Shown here piece after piece: positions 1 through 11,488 of a stretch of DNA of 64,000 nucleotides. Both the position numbers and the translations under genes were made by a program. A model generated the notes under the pieces. The model was not told the DNA's origin. It was given only the letters and a program-made list of their open reading frames with translations, and ran no database searches. This DNA is from Polytrichum commune (taxonomy: Eukaryota; Streptophyta; Polytrichopsida; Polytrichales; Polytrichaceae), in the NCBI GenBank assembly GCA_950295325.1, contig OX485809.1:36089081-36153080 (forward strand), given 5' to 3'. How positions within the stretch are numbered: position 1 is the stretch's first letter; every line of letters starts with the position of its first letter.

Positions 1-1031
1 TCTTCCCTCACTCATCCTCTCTTTCCTTTGTGCTCCAAGGCACCCCACGAGTTATAAGTGTGGGTGTGGGAAGCCATATTGGAGCACATGTGTGTGCTTA
101 GTTTTTAGTTTGAGAGCCAAGGCTTGTTAGCCTTGAAGAGGGCTTGACCTCTTGGTAGAATTAGTGTTGACGTGAAGGATTTTAAAGTTAATTCATGATT
201 CCAATTTGTGGTACTTAAAGTTCATGTTTTGAATACACGTGGTTGCAAGTTCCATGTTTAAGAGTTGAGCACTTGATGTTGTGATGAGTGCAAAAATATA
301 CTTGTGTGGATTAGTTAGTCTTAGTGAAGTTAGGAAATTCTCTCTCCCCCTCTCCTCTAGGATTTTAGGATTTTAGGATTAGAGAAGAATTGTGTGATTA
401 GAAAGGGGTTGTTAGTAGAATTAGGGAAATTAGGTAGGAAGATTAGTTAAGGGCTTGAATAATTAGTGAGGTAGTTGGGGATTACAACTACAAAGTTGTG
501 GGTTCATGAAGGAGCTGGGTTTGTTTAGTTAGAAAGTAAAGAGCTGGGTTTATGAAGGAGCTGGGTTTGTTTAGTTAGAAGCTAAGAAGCTGGGTTTATG
601 AAGGAGCTGGGTTTATGAAGGAGCTAGGTTTATGTAATTAGAAAGTAAAGAGATGGGTTCATGAAGGAGCTTAGTAGATAGCCTACCTAATTAGCTCATA
701 GACAAGTAGTTAGTTACATTATGCTAGTTAGTGTTATGTGTGGCTTTCACAAGTAAATGTATTTGAGATTGACTATAGAGAATAGTGTTTTTTTAACACT
801 TGCATCCTCTCTTTAAAAATAAACCACGTGCACAACTTAATGGAGAATGTGGAGCACTCTCGCGATGGCAAGACAAAGGAAGCAAAGACCAAAGTTAAAT
901 CCAAGACCACTTGAAGGGTGAACCTTGCACTATGGACTCATCCAAGTCCAAATCCAATACCGCGGAGGAATGTGAGCCCAAACCCACTACTCGGACTACG
1001 GACGCTTAAGGGTGGGGGGTTTGGCCTCACA
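1..1031 (+). repeat. 5' LTR of the Ty3 element (partial)
   Basis: This stretch matches 8958-9988 at a fixed offset with no difference seen. It ends in CTCACA, the inverse of the TGTGAG that starts the 3' LTR. The first 716 bp (U3) lie outside the window. Confidence 0.95.
508..676 (+). repeat. tandem repeat inside the LTR
   Basis: About five imperfect copies of a unit reading roughly ATGAAGGAGCTGGGTTTAT, some separated by TTTAGTTAGAA spacers. The same array is present in the 3' LTR at about 9465-9633. Confidence 0.8.
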
Positions 1032-1035
1032 TAAT

Positions 1036-1054
1036 TGGTGCGTCCGCCGGGAGC
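1036..1054 (+). other. primer binding site of the Ty3 element
   Basis: The stretch starts with TGG five bases after the LTR end and continues as a GC-rich 19-mer. Its pattern (TGG-TGCG, then CCGCCGGGAGCGAA) resembles the tRNA-Asp-type primer sites of Athila-like elements, with differences. The tRNA assignment is inference. Confidence 0.6.
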
Positions 1055-1940
1055 GAAGCGGAAGGTAGTTACAAGACTTGGAGGCGACTAGGAGACTTGG
1101 AGGCAACTAGGAAAAATTGGAGACACAAACTTGAGAGAAGGGAAGGAGCACCCGAAACTCGGTAAGTATTCTCTCTTTGGGTTACATTTGAATTCATTGT
1201 ATTTCAACTATTCCTTGGAATGAATTGCATTGTCAATTACGCAAATTCATTTTTGAGGAAGGAGCGCGGCGAAGGTACGTCCTCAACCTTTTTGGGGATT
1301 TGCTAAGAACTTAAAAGGAACCTATAACCGAGTAGCTCATTAAAACATTAGAGGGTAAATTCACCTTAGGACATTGAACTTTGACACTCACCTCGGGGTG
1401 AGTCTCAAAGTTTTGGGAGTTGTCATTTCATGCTCTAGATTAAATTAATATTTCACAAAGTTTATGGTGTTGTTACATTGAGTCACGATTGAGGGGAGTG
1501 CTAACTCACAGGGGGATGCGATTGCTCAAGGTATGTTTATTTCTTCAAAGTGAACTCATTAACTAATTAAGGAATGCCTTTTGTACTCGTGATTGTTGTT
1601 ATCCGTTGTAGAGGGTAATTTCCGAATTGTGGATGGTGTGAGAAGTTGAAGGGTGAAGCCTCGACTTTTAACATAATCTACTCGGAAGGTCACCCCCTCA
1701 CAATCGGTATTGTGGTGAGTGTTAATTTGCGGGAAGGTGCGGAGGTGATGCTCCGACTTAACCAAAAAATTAACATGAACATGCCTATCCCCTATTGGGA
1801 TTCTTTCACCTAAGTGGGCTTGCAGGTTCTTTTCCTCACCTCCTAAAAAAATTATAACCACACCAAGACAAGTGAAAATATTAAGAGGAGAATTGCTAGG
1901 ATTATGTGTGGTCAAGTGAGGGTCGATCGATTCTTATGGA

Positions 1941-4900
1941 ATGCAAGGTAGGACTCGCTCACAAAAACCAAGTTTGATAGTAGGACTAGAGAAATCTACT
2001 CGAAAGAGGCGGTCCTCTAAAATCAGTGATAGATTAGAACAAGATAATGTTAGAATAGAGAGTTGTTTGAACGTCGAACCTAGGACTAGGTCAATTCTAG
2101 ACACCTTAGAACTTGGAGCTCAACTTGAAGAGGAGATCACTCCCTCCAAATTGAGTGGTGAAACTTCTTCGGAAAATTACACACTTAGAGAAGAATTCCC
2201 GGTAGAAGTTGATAGGGGATTGTTGAATAGTTCACCGGTCACCATGGCCGAGGAACGGGGGATGGATCCACCACCCATACCCCCAATTCCGCCCATACCT
2301 CCTATACCTCCAATAGACCCATTGGTTAGGCCAAGAGGCCTACCAATTGTGGTTCCACAAAATTTAGCGGCGATGGATATGCCATCTCATCTCCCTAAAT
2401 TTTATGGGACCAAGGATGAGGACCCCTCTCGGCACATGGAACGGTATATCGAACGGTTGGCTAGCTTCCTCATAACCGACCCGGGTTATTGGTTAGTGTG
2501 GTTTCCTACCACTCTAGAGGGGGAAGCCTATGAATGGTATCGGGATCATGCCGAGGGACATTTTAGGGGATGGGAACAATTACAAAGGGAGTTTCTTAAC
2601 GAATTTAGGCCGGAAGTGGGTCAAAGTACCGCATTAAGGGCATTGTCGTCATTGAAGCAAGGAAGGGAGGAAGAAATTTCGGCTTACATTAGGAGGTTTG
2701 ATTTAGTGTGCACTAGATTTGTGGGTACCATGCTCAACGACGACACGCTAAAGCAATTTTTCATTCAAGGGTTTTTTAAGTCCGGAACTATTAGGGGTGT
2801 TCTAGAAAGGAATCCCTTGACCTTGGCGGATGCCAAGCGTGCGGCTAGAGATATTGAAAACTTGGATAAAGATCACGAAAGGCTATGGAGAAGGGAGGAT
2901 GAATTGATCCCACAATTCATCCCCATACGCCCTAGGGTGGTAGCGGTAGAACCCGCTAAGTATGAGAACCAAATTCCATATGCCATTGTGGACACCGGTC
3001 CCCGACCTTTAGCGGTTAGGGAACCGGCACCTCTTTTGGCACTACCGGCCCCTAGAACGGATCCACACTTGGAGGAGGTTGAGAGAAGACTAGGTGCTAG
3101 CCAACTAGGATTCCAAGAGGCTATGATAAAACAAATGCAAAGCCTCACGGATCAAATGTCATTAATGATCCGGAGTCAACAACCGGGGCCTCCACCCCCG
3201 GTTGAGTCGGGTAGGCATTCTTCCGGATTATGGTGTGTCCAATGTGGCCAACCGGGCCACACGCGTCAATTTTGTAGAAGTGGACAAAACCGTGACCAAA
3301 GAGGAAACGGTAACCCACCTCAACAAAATCAACGAGGTCAAGCGCCACCTCACTATGGAAATGGAAGCAATAGAGGACCACAACCTAGAGGGCAAGGTGG
3401 CCAAAATTTAGAGAAGAAGGAATTTCATCCCTTTTGTGGAAGGTGGCACGCTCAAGGACAATGTTGGTCCGAAGGTCAAGAGTTTAATTGTAGCAATTGT
3501 GGAGGAAGTCATCCCTCGGATACGTGTCGCCAACCGGACAAAATAATTAATGCCCCTTATCCGGTGGCTAATCCACAACAACAAGCAAGGGATAATATGC
3601 GAGGTGCTAGGCCACAAGGAGTACCGGCCAATGAACTTAGGCCACCTAACTTATACTATGACCATAGTAATGCTAGGCAAACTTTTCATCCACCGGCGGG
3701 CTTGCAAACTACAACCGGTTACATTCCAATACAAAATAGACAAGGAGTTCCACCTAATGGTAGTAACGGGAGACAAGCGCCTCCAACGGATCCGGGACCA
3801 TCTAACTCCCAAGATGTTAGGTTCATGGATGGAGTGTTGGAGGCCACATGTGATGACATGCTTCCTCTCCCAACGAGAATTGGAGAGGAGCAAAGTCAAT
3901 GGCCTCCTCACACCAATGCTATTACATATGAGTTAGTGAAGGGTAAGGGTGTGGTTGAAGAAGCACCTGCACTAGCGGTAACTACTAGGGCTAGGAGAGG
4001 GGATGCCCCGTTGGAGGTAGGAATAGGAGAGCAAGGAAATTACTCTTCGGATGAAGAGATTAATCTCTCCGAGTTGGATAGGGTAGCTAGAAGAGCTACT
4101 AAGGATGTGGAGAGGGAAAATATAATTTTACAAGATAGGGAGAGGACTAATGCGGTACATGACTTGAATAATAGCGATGTGGGTGAATGGGAAGGACCGG
4201 GGGTTCCCGTAGACGAATTCGACGTAGTGGGTAATTCTAAGGTGGAAAGATCTACCGGGTACGACTTGTGGGCGGACCTTAGTACACTCAAGGCGGATAT
4301 TACTTTCGGCCAACTATTGGAAATTTCACCCACGGCAAGGAAAACATTAAAGGAGGGAATGCCGGTACACAAGAGGATGAGGAAGGTGAAAGCTAAAATA
4401 GCCGCTAGGATCCAATCACAAGGTGGAAGAGACGTGAAAGCTATAGAAATAGAAGTTGTTATAGTAGATAAGGTGGTTCCTAATGTGCTAGTCGACGGAG
4501 GGAGTAGTCTAAATATACTACCGGAGGATACTATGAAAAAATTGGGACTTGGACTCACGGGGCCTTCACCTTTGGTCATAAATATGGCAAATCAAAGTTC
4601 GACTACGCCTTTGGGGATGATCAAGGATTGTAGAATGACTACGGGAGGTGAGGAGTACTTGGTCACCTTCCATGTCATTAAAATGCACTCCAACAAGGAC
4701 ACCTTCCCCATTTTGCTAGGTAGGCCTTGGTTGCGGATGGCGAATGCTATGGTCAATTGGGGTGGACCTAAACCATCCATCACTTATGGTCCGGAGGGTA
4801 ATAGGGTCATAGTGTCCATTGGTTCATTAGAAGGATGGATGAAGAAGGAGATGTATTTGCCATTGGAGAAGGAAATTGATGACTTAAACGAGAATGAGAT

Positions 4901-7900
4901 TGGCAAGGCATTGGTGGGAGTCGTCCATCCCGAAGTTCAAAGGGTTGTTATAGATTCGGGCTCGGGAAGTCTAGGTCCTAATTTTTACAATTATGGGGAT
5001 AATGGGGATTATGCCCAATGGCTAAGGGAGTACCCCGAGTCCGAGGTTGATGTAATGGTTACATTTCACCAAGTAGGCTTAGGGAGTGAATTTCCTAGTG
5101 TTAGTTTAGGAGAGGGCTCATTGTTGGAGCCATGTGAGGTGCTCACCGAGGAAGAGTGGGTTAGCGGTGGGTTAACACCTTGGGTAGATGACGTGGAAGA
5201 GGGTGAGGTTAGTTTAATTCATGTAGATGGGACTCAAGAGGAGGATGTGATTATTGAGTCATCGAAATTGGAGGAGCCTTTACATTTCAAGACCACGTCT
5301 ACGGGGATAGTTGTAGGTCAAGATGTGAAAGATTATCCCAATGTGCCTTCCGATTGGTATCGGAACAAAGAGGAACAAGCACATGTGTCGGAAGCGGATT
5401 GGCGGTACGTGGATGTGAAATTAAAGAATGGAAAAACCCGACAAATGAAGATGGGCTCCAAATTGGGGGAGAAAGAGGTTAGGGAATATAGCAATTTGGT
5501 GGATGAGTTTAGTGATACTTTTGCATGGTCCTACGATGAGCTTAAGGGAATTCCTAGGGAAATGGTAGAGCACCGGATTCCTTTAATTCCGGGGGCGAGG
5601 CCAATTAGACAAAAGGAGAGGAGGATGAATCCTCAATTGCAATTGTTGGTGAAAGTGGAATTGGAAAGGTTATTGAAGGCCGGGTTTATCAAGCCGGTGG
5701 AAATCACGGATTGGGTTTCTCCTATGGTCTTAGTAAAGAAAAAAAATGGGAAATTAAGGGTTTGTGTCGACTATAGGAAATTGAATTCGTGCACACAAAA
5801 GGATCACTTCCCCTTACCTTTTATCACCTTGTTGCTTGAGGAGGTTGGAGGTCATTCGCGATATACCTTTATGGATGGGTATGCGGGTTATAATCAAATT
5901 TCCATAGCCCTCCAAGATATCCATAAAACGGCTTTTACTACACCTTGGGGTACTTTTGTGTGGGTAGTGATGCCATTTGGGTTATGTAATGCCCCGGCTA
6001 CTTTCCAACGATTAGTAATGTATATCTTCACCAACTTGTTGTTCAAATCCATGACCGTCTTTGTGGACGATTTTAGCACACAAAGTAATGTGGATGATCA
6101 CCTACATTGTGTTAGGGAGGCATTGGTTAGGTGTAGGAAGATGAGGTTAGCATTGAACCCGGATAAGACATTTTTGGGAGTGAATAAGGGAGTGTTGTTG
6201 GGTTATGTTGTTAGTGAGAAAGGTAGAGAACCCGATCCGGATAAGATTGCGGCCATAAGCGACTTGGCAACTCCAACCAATTCCAAGGGGATCTCTAAGT
6301 TGTTAGGACATGTGGGATGGTACCGGGAACTTATTCCTAATTTTTCAAAGATAGCGGTGCCCATTACCCATTTGCTCAAAAAGGATGTCAAATTCGAGTG
6401 GACGGATGCTTGTCAAAAAGCCTTTGAGGAATTGCGGGATAGGTTGAGCACCTATCCGGTGTTGATACCACCCAATTGGGGTAAACCTTTTCACGTCTAT
6501 TGTGATGCTAGTAATGTGGCAATAGGGAGTGCGCTTTGTCAAGCAACGGGAGAAAAAGAGAAGGATCAACCTATAGCTTATGCGAGTAAGCAATTGACCC
6601 CCGCCGAAAGAAACTACTCTACAACGGAGAGGGAGTGCCTAGCCATGGTGTTTTCCGTTAAAAAGTTTAGGCATTACCTCATGTGCAACCCGGTTGTATT
6701 TTTTGTTGACCACATGGTTATCAAGTATCTAATTAACAAGGCGGAGTTAAGTGGTAGGTTAGCTAGGTGGGTTTTGTTATTAGAAGAATTCGACTACACG
6801 GTGGAATATAAACCGGGTCGTATGCATTTACAAGCGGACCACTTGTCTAGGTTGTCGGAGGAGATAGGAAAAAATCCGGTAAATGATATGTTAGTAGATG
6901 ATAGCCTCTTTGTGGTCACTTCTACACCGGAGTGGTATGCGGGCATAGTGGAATTTCTAACAACCCACAAGTTGCCCAAAGAGTGGACAAAAGAAGAGAG
7001 AAGGAAGGTGAGGGTAAATAGTAGGCAATTTGTTGTAGTGGGCCATAGGTTGTTTAGAAGGGGGTCCGATGGTATTTTACGACGATGCGTGTCAAAAACG
7101 GAGGTTGAAGCGATTTTAATCGCTTGCCACGATAGCGCTTGCGGCGGTCACTTCTCGGGTCAACTCACTGGGCAAAAAATACTTAGAGCGGGCTACTTTT
7201 GGCCTACACTATTTAAGGACGCCCATGACTATGTAAGGAAATGCGACGCTTGCCAACGGTATGCCCGAAACGACCTTAGAATGGAGATGCCTTTACATGT
7301 ATCATTACCCTTAATTCCTTTCGAAAAATGGGGCATCGACTATGTGGGTGAGGTCCATCCCCAATCTTCAAAAGGAATGAAATATATTGTGGTGGCAACC
7401 GAGTACCTCACCAAGTGGGCGGAAGCCAAAGCGGTGAAGACCGACACGGCGGAACACGCGGCAACATTTATGTACGAAAACATAATTTCGCGGTTCGGGG
7501 TGCCGAAGATCCTAGTAAGCGATAGGGGTACTCACTTTTTGAATGACTTGATTCGAGAGATGACAGAGAAATTTAAAATTGATCACCGGAAGACTACTCC
7601 CTACCACCCACAAACCAATGGACAAACGGAAAGGGTTAACGGAATTTTGGTGAGTATACTACGCAAGACGGTTATAGACTCGAAGCGGGATTGGGATACG
7701 AAACTAACGGCGGCACTTTGGGCATACCGTACAACCTATAAGGTAACTACGCGTGCTACACCATTTTCCTTAGTCTATGGTCTTGAAGCGACACTACCAA
7801 TCGAATATGAAGTCGAGTCACTTAGGGTGGCCGTGAGTACGAGACTTACCGAAAGTCAATCCTTACGAAATCGACTAACCGATTTGGAAGCACTTGACGA

Positions 7901-8180
7901 AGGGAGGAGAATGGCGGCTCCACATATTGAGGCAACCCAAAGAAGGAGAAAGATTACTTTCGACAAACGACATAAGAGAAGGGCCCTAACACCGGGAATG
8001 ATGGTCATGATTCAAGACGCACGAAAGCTTGAATTTCCGGCGAAATTCAATGCGGTATGGTTAGGACCTTACCTTGTCTATGAGGTCTTTCCTAATAATT
8101 CAATTCAATTGGAAACGTTGAATGGTGAGCTCTTTCCTACCCGTACATCGGGAAGTAGATGTAAGGAGTACCGAGCTTGA
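1941..8180 (+). CDS. Gag-Pol polyprotein of the Ty3 element
   Basis: One uninterrupted frame of 2079 residues follows an ~890-base leader. Seen in order: a proline-rich stretch near residue 115 (repeated PPIPPIP); a retrotransposon Gag domain around 150-310; a CCHC zinc knuckle starting at C432, a further Cys/His stretch and a second knuckle near 515-530; an aspartic protease with DGGSS at 852-856; reverse transcriptase with FVDD at 1374-1377 (the usual YVDD with F for Y); RNase H with its first Asp near 1522; an integrase HHCC zinc-binding region from H1730; and the catalytic triad D1800, D1861, E1897 with the classical 35-residue D-E spacing. The product makes and integrates element cDNA. 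Gag and Pol are fused in frame, so no frameshift is needed. All key residues are present, so it is probably active. The Met at 1941 is the first in the open frame; other start sites are possible. Confidence 0.96.
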   Translation: MQGRTRSQKPSLIVGLEKSTRKRRSSKISDRLEQDNVRIESCLNVEPRTRSILDTLELGAQLEEEITPSKLSGETSSENYTLREEFPVEVDRGLLNSSPVTMAEERGMDPPPIPPIPPIPPIPPIDPLVRPRGLPIVVPQNLAAMDMPSHLPKFYGTKDEDPSRHMERYIERLASFLITDPGYWLVWFPTTLEGEAYEWYRDHAEGHFRGWEQLQREFLNEFRPEVGQSTALRALSSLKQGREEEISAYIRRFDLVCTRFVGTMLNDDTLKQFFIQGFFKSGTIRGVLERNPLTLADAKRAARDIENLDKDHERLWRREDELIPQFIPIRPRVVAVEPAKYENQIPYAIVDTGPRPLAVREPAPLLALPAPRTDPHLEEVERRLGASQLGFQEAMIKQMQSLTDQMSLMIRSQQPGPPPPVESGRHSSGLWCVQCGQPGHTRQFCRSGQNRDQRGNGNPPQQNQRGQAPPHYGNGSNRGPQPRGQGGQNLEKKEFHPFCGRWHAQGQCWSEGQEFNCSNCGGSHPSDTCRQPDKIINAPYPVANPQQQARDNMRGARPQGVPANELRPPNLYYDHSNARQTFHPPAGLQTTTGYIPIQNRQGVPPNGSNGRQAPPTDPGPSNSQDVRFMDGVLEATCDDMLPLPTRIGEEQSQWPPHTNAITYELVKGKGVVEEAPALAVTTRARRGDAPLEVGIGEQGNYSSDEEINLSELDRVARRATKDVERENIILQDRERTNAVHDLNNSDVGEWEGPGVPVDEFDVVGNSKVERSTGYDLWADLSTLKADITFGQLLEISPTARKTLKEGMPVHKRMRKVKAKIAARIQSQGGRDVKAIEIEVVIVDKVVPNVLVDGGSSLNILPEDTMKKLGLGLTGPSPLVINMANQSSTTPLGMIKDCRMTTGGEEYLVTFHVIKMHSNKDTFPILLGRPWLRMANAMVNWGGPKPSITYGPEGNRVIVSIGSLEGWMKKEMYLPLEKEIDDLNENEIGKALVGVVHPEVQRVVIDSGSGSLGPNFYNYGDNGDYAQWLREYPESEVDVMVTFHQVGLGSEFPSVSLGEGSLLEPCEVLTEEEWVSGGLTPWVDDVEEGEVSLIHVDGTQEEDVIIESSKLEEPLHFKTTSTGIVVGQDVKDYPNVPSDWYRNKEEQAHVSEADWRYVDVKLKNGKTRQMKMGSKLGEKEVREYSNLVDEFSDTFAWSYDELKGIPREMVEHRIPLIPGARPIRQKERRMNPQLQLLVKVELERLLKAGFIKPVEITDWVSPMVLVKKKNGKLRVCVDYRKLNSCTQKDHFPLPFITLLLEEVGGHSRYTFMDGYAGYNQISIALQDIHKTAFTTPWGTFVWVVMPFGLCNAPATFQRLVMYIFTNLLFKSMTVFVDDFSTQSNVDDHLHCVREALVRCRKMRLALNPDKTFLGVNKGVLLGYVVSEKGREPDPDKIAAISDLATPTNSKGISKLLGHVGWYRELIPNFSKIAVPITHLLKKDVKFEWTDACQKAFEELRDRLSTYPVLIPPNWGKPFHVYCDASNVAIGSALCQATGEKEKDQPIAYASKQLTPAERNYSTTERECLAMVFSVKKFRHYLMCNPVVFFVDHMVIKYLINKAELSGRLARWVLLLEEFDYTVEYKPGRMHLQADHLSRLSEEIGKNPVNDMLVDDSLFVVTSTPEWYAGIVEFLTTHKLPKEWTKEERRKVRVNSRQFVVVGHRLFRRGSDGILRRCVSKTEVEAILIACHDSACGGHFSGQLTGQKILRAGYFWPTLFKDAHDYVRKCDACQRYARNDLRMEMPLHVSLPLIPFEKWGIDYVGEVHPQSSKGMKYIVVATEYLTKWAEAKAVKTDTAEHAATFMYENIISRFGVPKILVSDRGTHFLNDLIREMTEKFKIDHRKTTPYHPQTNGQTERVNGILVSILRKTVIDSKRDWDTKLTAALWAYRTTYKVTTRATPFSLVYGLEATLPIEYEVESLRVAVSTRLTESQSLRNRLTDLEALDEGRRMAAPHIEATQRRRKITFDKRHKRRALTPGMMVMIQDARKLEFPAKFNAVWLGPYLVYEVFPNNSIQLETLNGELFPTRTSGSRCKEYRA

Positions 8181-8241
8181 CTAGGCAACTTACCCTTGGA
8201 GCAAGAGATGTTTGGATTCATCCCCCGATGGTCGCCAATTA

Positions 8242-9988
8242 TGTGAGCCCAAAAGGGTGCCCACATTTAGTCTTAGACCCTTGAAACGTTAGTTGATGCA
8301 CTTTGAAGTAGCATGTTACTTCACAAAAATATAAAAAGAGTGAAATGTTAGTCTTAGAAGTACCATGTTGTAAGAGGCTAGGATGTGAGTTGTTATTGTG
8401 TTTTTACCTTCGGAAGGATTTGAGTGAATGAGGATAGGTAAGGAGAACTTGGATTGAGTAGTTAGTGAGTAGGCTAGTACAAATGGATGGAGACAACCAA
8501 AGTGACTCAAGAGGCAAGTGCATTCGAATTGGGATGAATGGAGGATCACATGGAGCGCACAAGTGGACCACCTCATCATGGCCACTTAATGGGGAAGGCC
8601 CAAGGAAGAATGCAAGGTGGAGGATAAGCAAATTCTCAAAGCACCAATCAAATCACGAGTTAAGCATCGTGGTTTGAATTAAGTGGTGAGCGACGATTTG
8701 GGAAAGTAAGGGGAGAAAGTTATGGCGGCGGAAAGCGAAGGAGGCTAAGTTTGGGTTGAAGCATCCCAAGTTTGGTAAAGTGTGGTAGGTAGAAAGCCAA
8801 GGCTAGTTAAATGTTCGAATTAGGATCCTTGTTGATCATTTGAGGGAGGAAGGCTTAGAAGATAGGATTGGCGCCTACTAAGTAGGAGGAAATCTCAAGG
8901 GCTTATCGTGAGCCTTGAGGGTGCTCACCCCCTCAAGCTTACTATATAATCCCTCATTCTTCCCTCACTCATCCTCTCTTTCCTTTGTGCTCCAAGGCAC
9001 CCCACGAGTTATAAGTGTGGGTGTGGGAAGCCATATTGGAGCACATGTGTGTGCTTAGTTTTTAGTTTGAGAGCCAAGGCTTGTTAGCCTTGAAGAGGGC
9101 TTGACCTCTTGGTAGAATTAGTGTTGACGTGAAGGATTTTAAAGTTAATTCATGATTCCAATTTGTGGTACTTAAAGTTCATGTTTTGAATACACGTGGT
9201 TGCAAGTTCCATGTTTAAGAGTTGAGCACTTGATGTTGTGATGAGTGCAAAAATATACTTGTGTGGATTAGTTAGTCTTAGTGAAGTTAGGAAATTCTCT
9301 CTCCCCCTCTCCTCTAGGATTTTAGGATTTTAGGATTAGAGAAGAATTGTGTGATTAGAAAGGGGTTGTTAGTAGAATTAGGGAAATTAGGTAGGAAGAT
9401 TAGTTAAGGGCTTGAATAATTAGTGAGGTAGTTGGGGATTACAACTACAAAGTTGTGGGTTCATGAAGGAGCTGGGTTTGTTTAGTTAGAAAGTAAAGAG
9501 CTGGGTTTATGAAGGAGCTGGGTTTGTTTAGTTAGAAGCTAAGAAGCTGGGTTTATGAAGGAGCTGGGTTTATGAAGGAGCTAGGTTTATGTAATTAGAA
9601 AGTAAAGAGATGGGTTCATGAAGGAGCTTAGTAGATAGCCTACCTAATTAGCTCATAGACAAGTAGTTAGTTACATTATGCTAGTTAGTGTTATGTGTGG
9701 CTTTCACAAGTAAATGTATTTGAGATTGACTATAGAGAATAGTGTTTTTTTAACACTTGCATCCTCTCTTTAAAAATAAACCACGTGCACAACTTAATGG
9801 AGAATGTGGAGCACTCTCGCGATGGCAAGACAAAGGAAGCAAAGACCAAAGTTAAATCCAAGACCACTTGAAGGGTGAACCTTGCACTATGGACTCATCC
9901 AAGTCCAAATCCAATACCGCGGAGGAATGTGAGCCCAAACCCACTACTCGGACTACGGACGCTTAAGGGTGGGGGGTTTGGCCTCACA
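8242..9988 (+). repeat. 3' LTR of the Ty3 element
   Basis: A 1747-bp LTR bounded by TGTGAG and CTCACA. It contains the promoter, the tandem ATGAAGGAGCTGGG array and the 1031 bp shared with the window start. No clear polypurine tract precedes it. Instead the 12 bases at 8232-8243 are the reverse complement, with one mismatch, of the bases at the 5' LTR/internal junction (1029-1040 region). Confidence 0.9.
8942..8950 (+). promoter_or_regulatory. TATA box in the U3 of the LTR
   Basis: CTATATAAT lies about 700 bp into the LTR, in a position suited to start transcription near 8975. The equivalent position in the 5' LTR falls just outside the window, so R would begin within the first bases shown. 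Confidence 0.55.
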
Positions 9989-10296
9989 CAAGGTAAAGAA
10001 TGTTGGCCTTGACATGTGCCTAACTTCGAGGAGTTGGGTTGCAAGGTTAGTCCCTTTTTTATTGGTTAGAACTATTCATTTTCAACTCTGGTAAAAAAAA
10101 ATGGAGGTTTTGGCTCAAAACCTTTGTTTTTTTTTTAAAAAATCGGAGTTAAAGACAAACAATTTTAACCAATAAAACCTCCATTTTTTTTTCTAGAGTT
10201 GAAAACGGATAGTTTTAACCAACAAAAGAGGGACTGGCCTCGAAACCCAGTTCCTCGAAGTCAGGCACATGTCGAGGCCAACTTTCTTTCACCTTG
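9989..10296. mobile_element. fold-back/MITE-like element, interrupted by the Ty3 insertion
   Basis: The left arm (9989-10117) and right arm (about 10176-10296) are inverted copies. Both ends read AAGGT(G)AAAGAA, then a TTGGCCTYGACATGTGCC block, a TTCGAGGA block and an A-rich TGGAGGTTTT block near the centre. A central A/T-rich spacer separates the arms. There is no coding capacity. The left end abuts the 3' LTR, so the retrotransposon landed at or next to its terminus. Confidence 0.75.
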
Positions 10297-10439
10297 GCCT
10301 ACCAAACTTCATTCCAAAACTGGCGTTTTCGAACATGTGTGGCCTCCCTCGAGCCATAAACATGTAGCTAGTAGGTCTTTACAAGACCCCTAGATCAATG
10401 ATCGGGAATAACCACCAGTTCGTTACAAATGAACCCGGT

Positions 10440-10640
10440 TGAGTTTGAAAAATAACCGGTTGAAGCTCAAAACCTCAGGAAAATTACCAATCCTTTTCGA
10501 GGAATCTATAGAATATACCCCATATTAACATAGAAAAACCGAAGGATGTCATCAACATGTAACCGGTTGGACTTGCAAACACTTGGAATCTCAACCCATT
10601 AGTATGCCCAAAAACCTCCCCGATCACGGCCCTAGCCTAC
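10440..10640 (+). repeat. dispersed repeat, copy 1
   Basis: About 200 bp align by eye with 61857-62055. Shared blocks include GAACCNRTTG, AACC(A)GTTRAAGYTCAAAAC, ATGGAATATACC-like and TGTAACCRRTTGGACTTG. Its class is unknown and it has no open frame. Confidence 0.6.
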
Positions 10641-11488
10641 ATGACCACTACAAAAGTGCACACAACATTTTGACATTCTTCAATCGGTGTCAATCTAAAT
10701 GACATTCGAACATGTCAGATTTGCTGTAAACTTCCTCCACGTCGATTAAAAAAAACGTGCAATTAATTATCTCACAAATTTCGTCGCACAGGCATTGATT
10801 TGTACGAGAGGGAGGGCGGGCGGGGGTGGATTGTAAGTTAAGTTTAAGTTTAAGTATAACTTACATGTGAGTACCTTCATTCATATCACACATGAGATCG
10901 CACGTGTGTGATGCTCGCATCACGTGATATATGTTAAGGCAGCCTATAACTAGCCTGACGACCTATAGCCGAATATAGATGACGGTAGCCGCCTTCCAGA
11001 CAACTTCGAATCTGTGTCCAGGGAGTAAGATCATTGTATTCGGTAACCGGAGATTTTTTCATGATTTTGAGACTATATAAGGACGTTGTTTTTCAAATAA
11101 GCAACAAGAAAAACACAAAAAATATATATATATATTCAGTGTGACTTAATAAATTGATTTGCATGGGCGGCACTAACCAATTTTGCACAAACACATGTCA
11201 TCACAACAAGAAATTGAACTAGATATTAAACCATTTGCATTTATTTTGAGGCTTTCCAAAGTCTCTAATTAACGAATATAATGATTTGAGTTATTTTTGG
11301 GCATAATCGCTTGAGATCCTAGTAGTTCCAAGCTCAATTGCTTCCACGTTGACGTACGTCTGTCGATTTTCTTTCTTAATTTGCGGCGAATTCTCCAAGT
11401 TCGTCGACGAGGACGGGTAGTTTTTGGAAGTCTTTTGACTTCGACCAGTTTGTTTTTCCAAGCTCAACCGACTTCACCAAACGTGGTA

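Larger units (their letters stand above)
1..9988 (+). mobile_element. Ty3/gypsy LTR retrotransposon, nearly complete (5' end outside the window)
   Basis: The order is LTR, primer site, leader, a single Gag-Pol frame, LTR. The 5' LTR is cut by the window edge; if it equals the 1747-bp 3' LTR, the whole element is about 10.7 kb. The visible 1031 bp of the 5' LTR align with 8958-9988 at a constant offset of 8957, and I found no difference by eye, so the insertion is recent. The Gag-Pol frame is open from end to end, so the copy may be autonomous. There is no chromodomain and no envelope-like frame. The integrase and protease style fits the non-chromoviral plant Ty3 group (Athila/Tat side); the lineage is inference. 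The element sits in a fold-back element whose left end begins right after the 3' LTR; CAAGG (9989-9993) would be the target duplication, but the other copy lies outside the window. Confidence 0.95.

Noticed and set aside
2873-4783. Minus-strand and alternate-frame ORFs under the Ty3 Gag-Pol
   Set aside because: They are shadows of the coding frame with no protein-like motifs.
8316-8677. ORFs inside the 3' LTR
   Set aside because: They lie in U3 and have no counterpart motif; LTRs of this type do not code.
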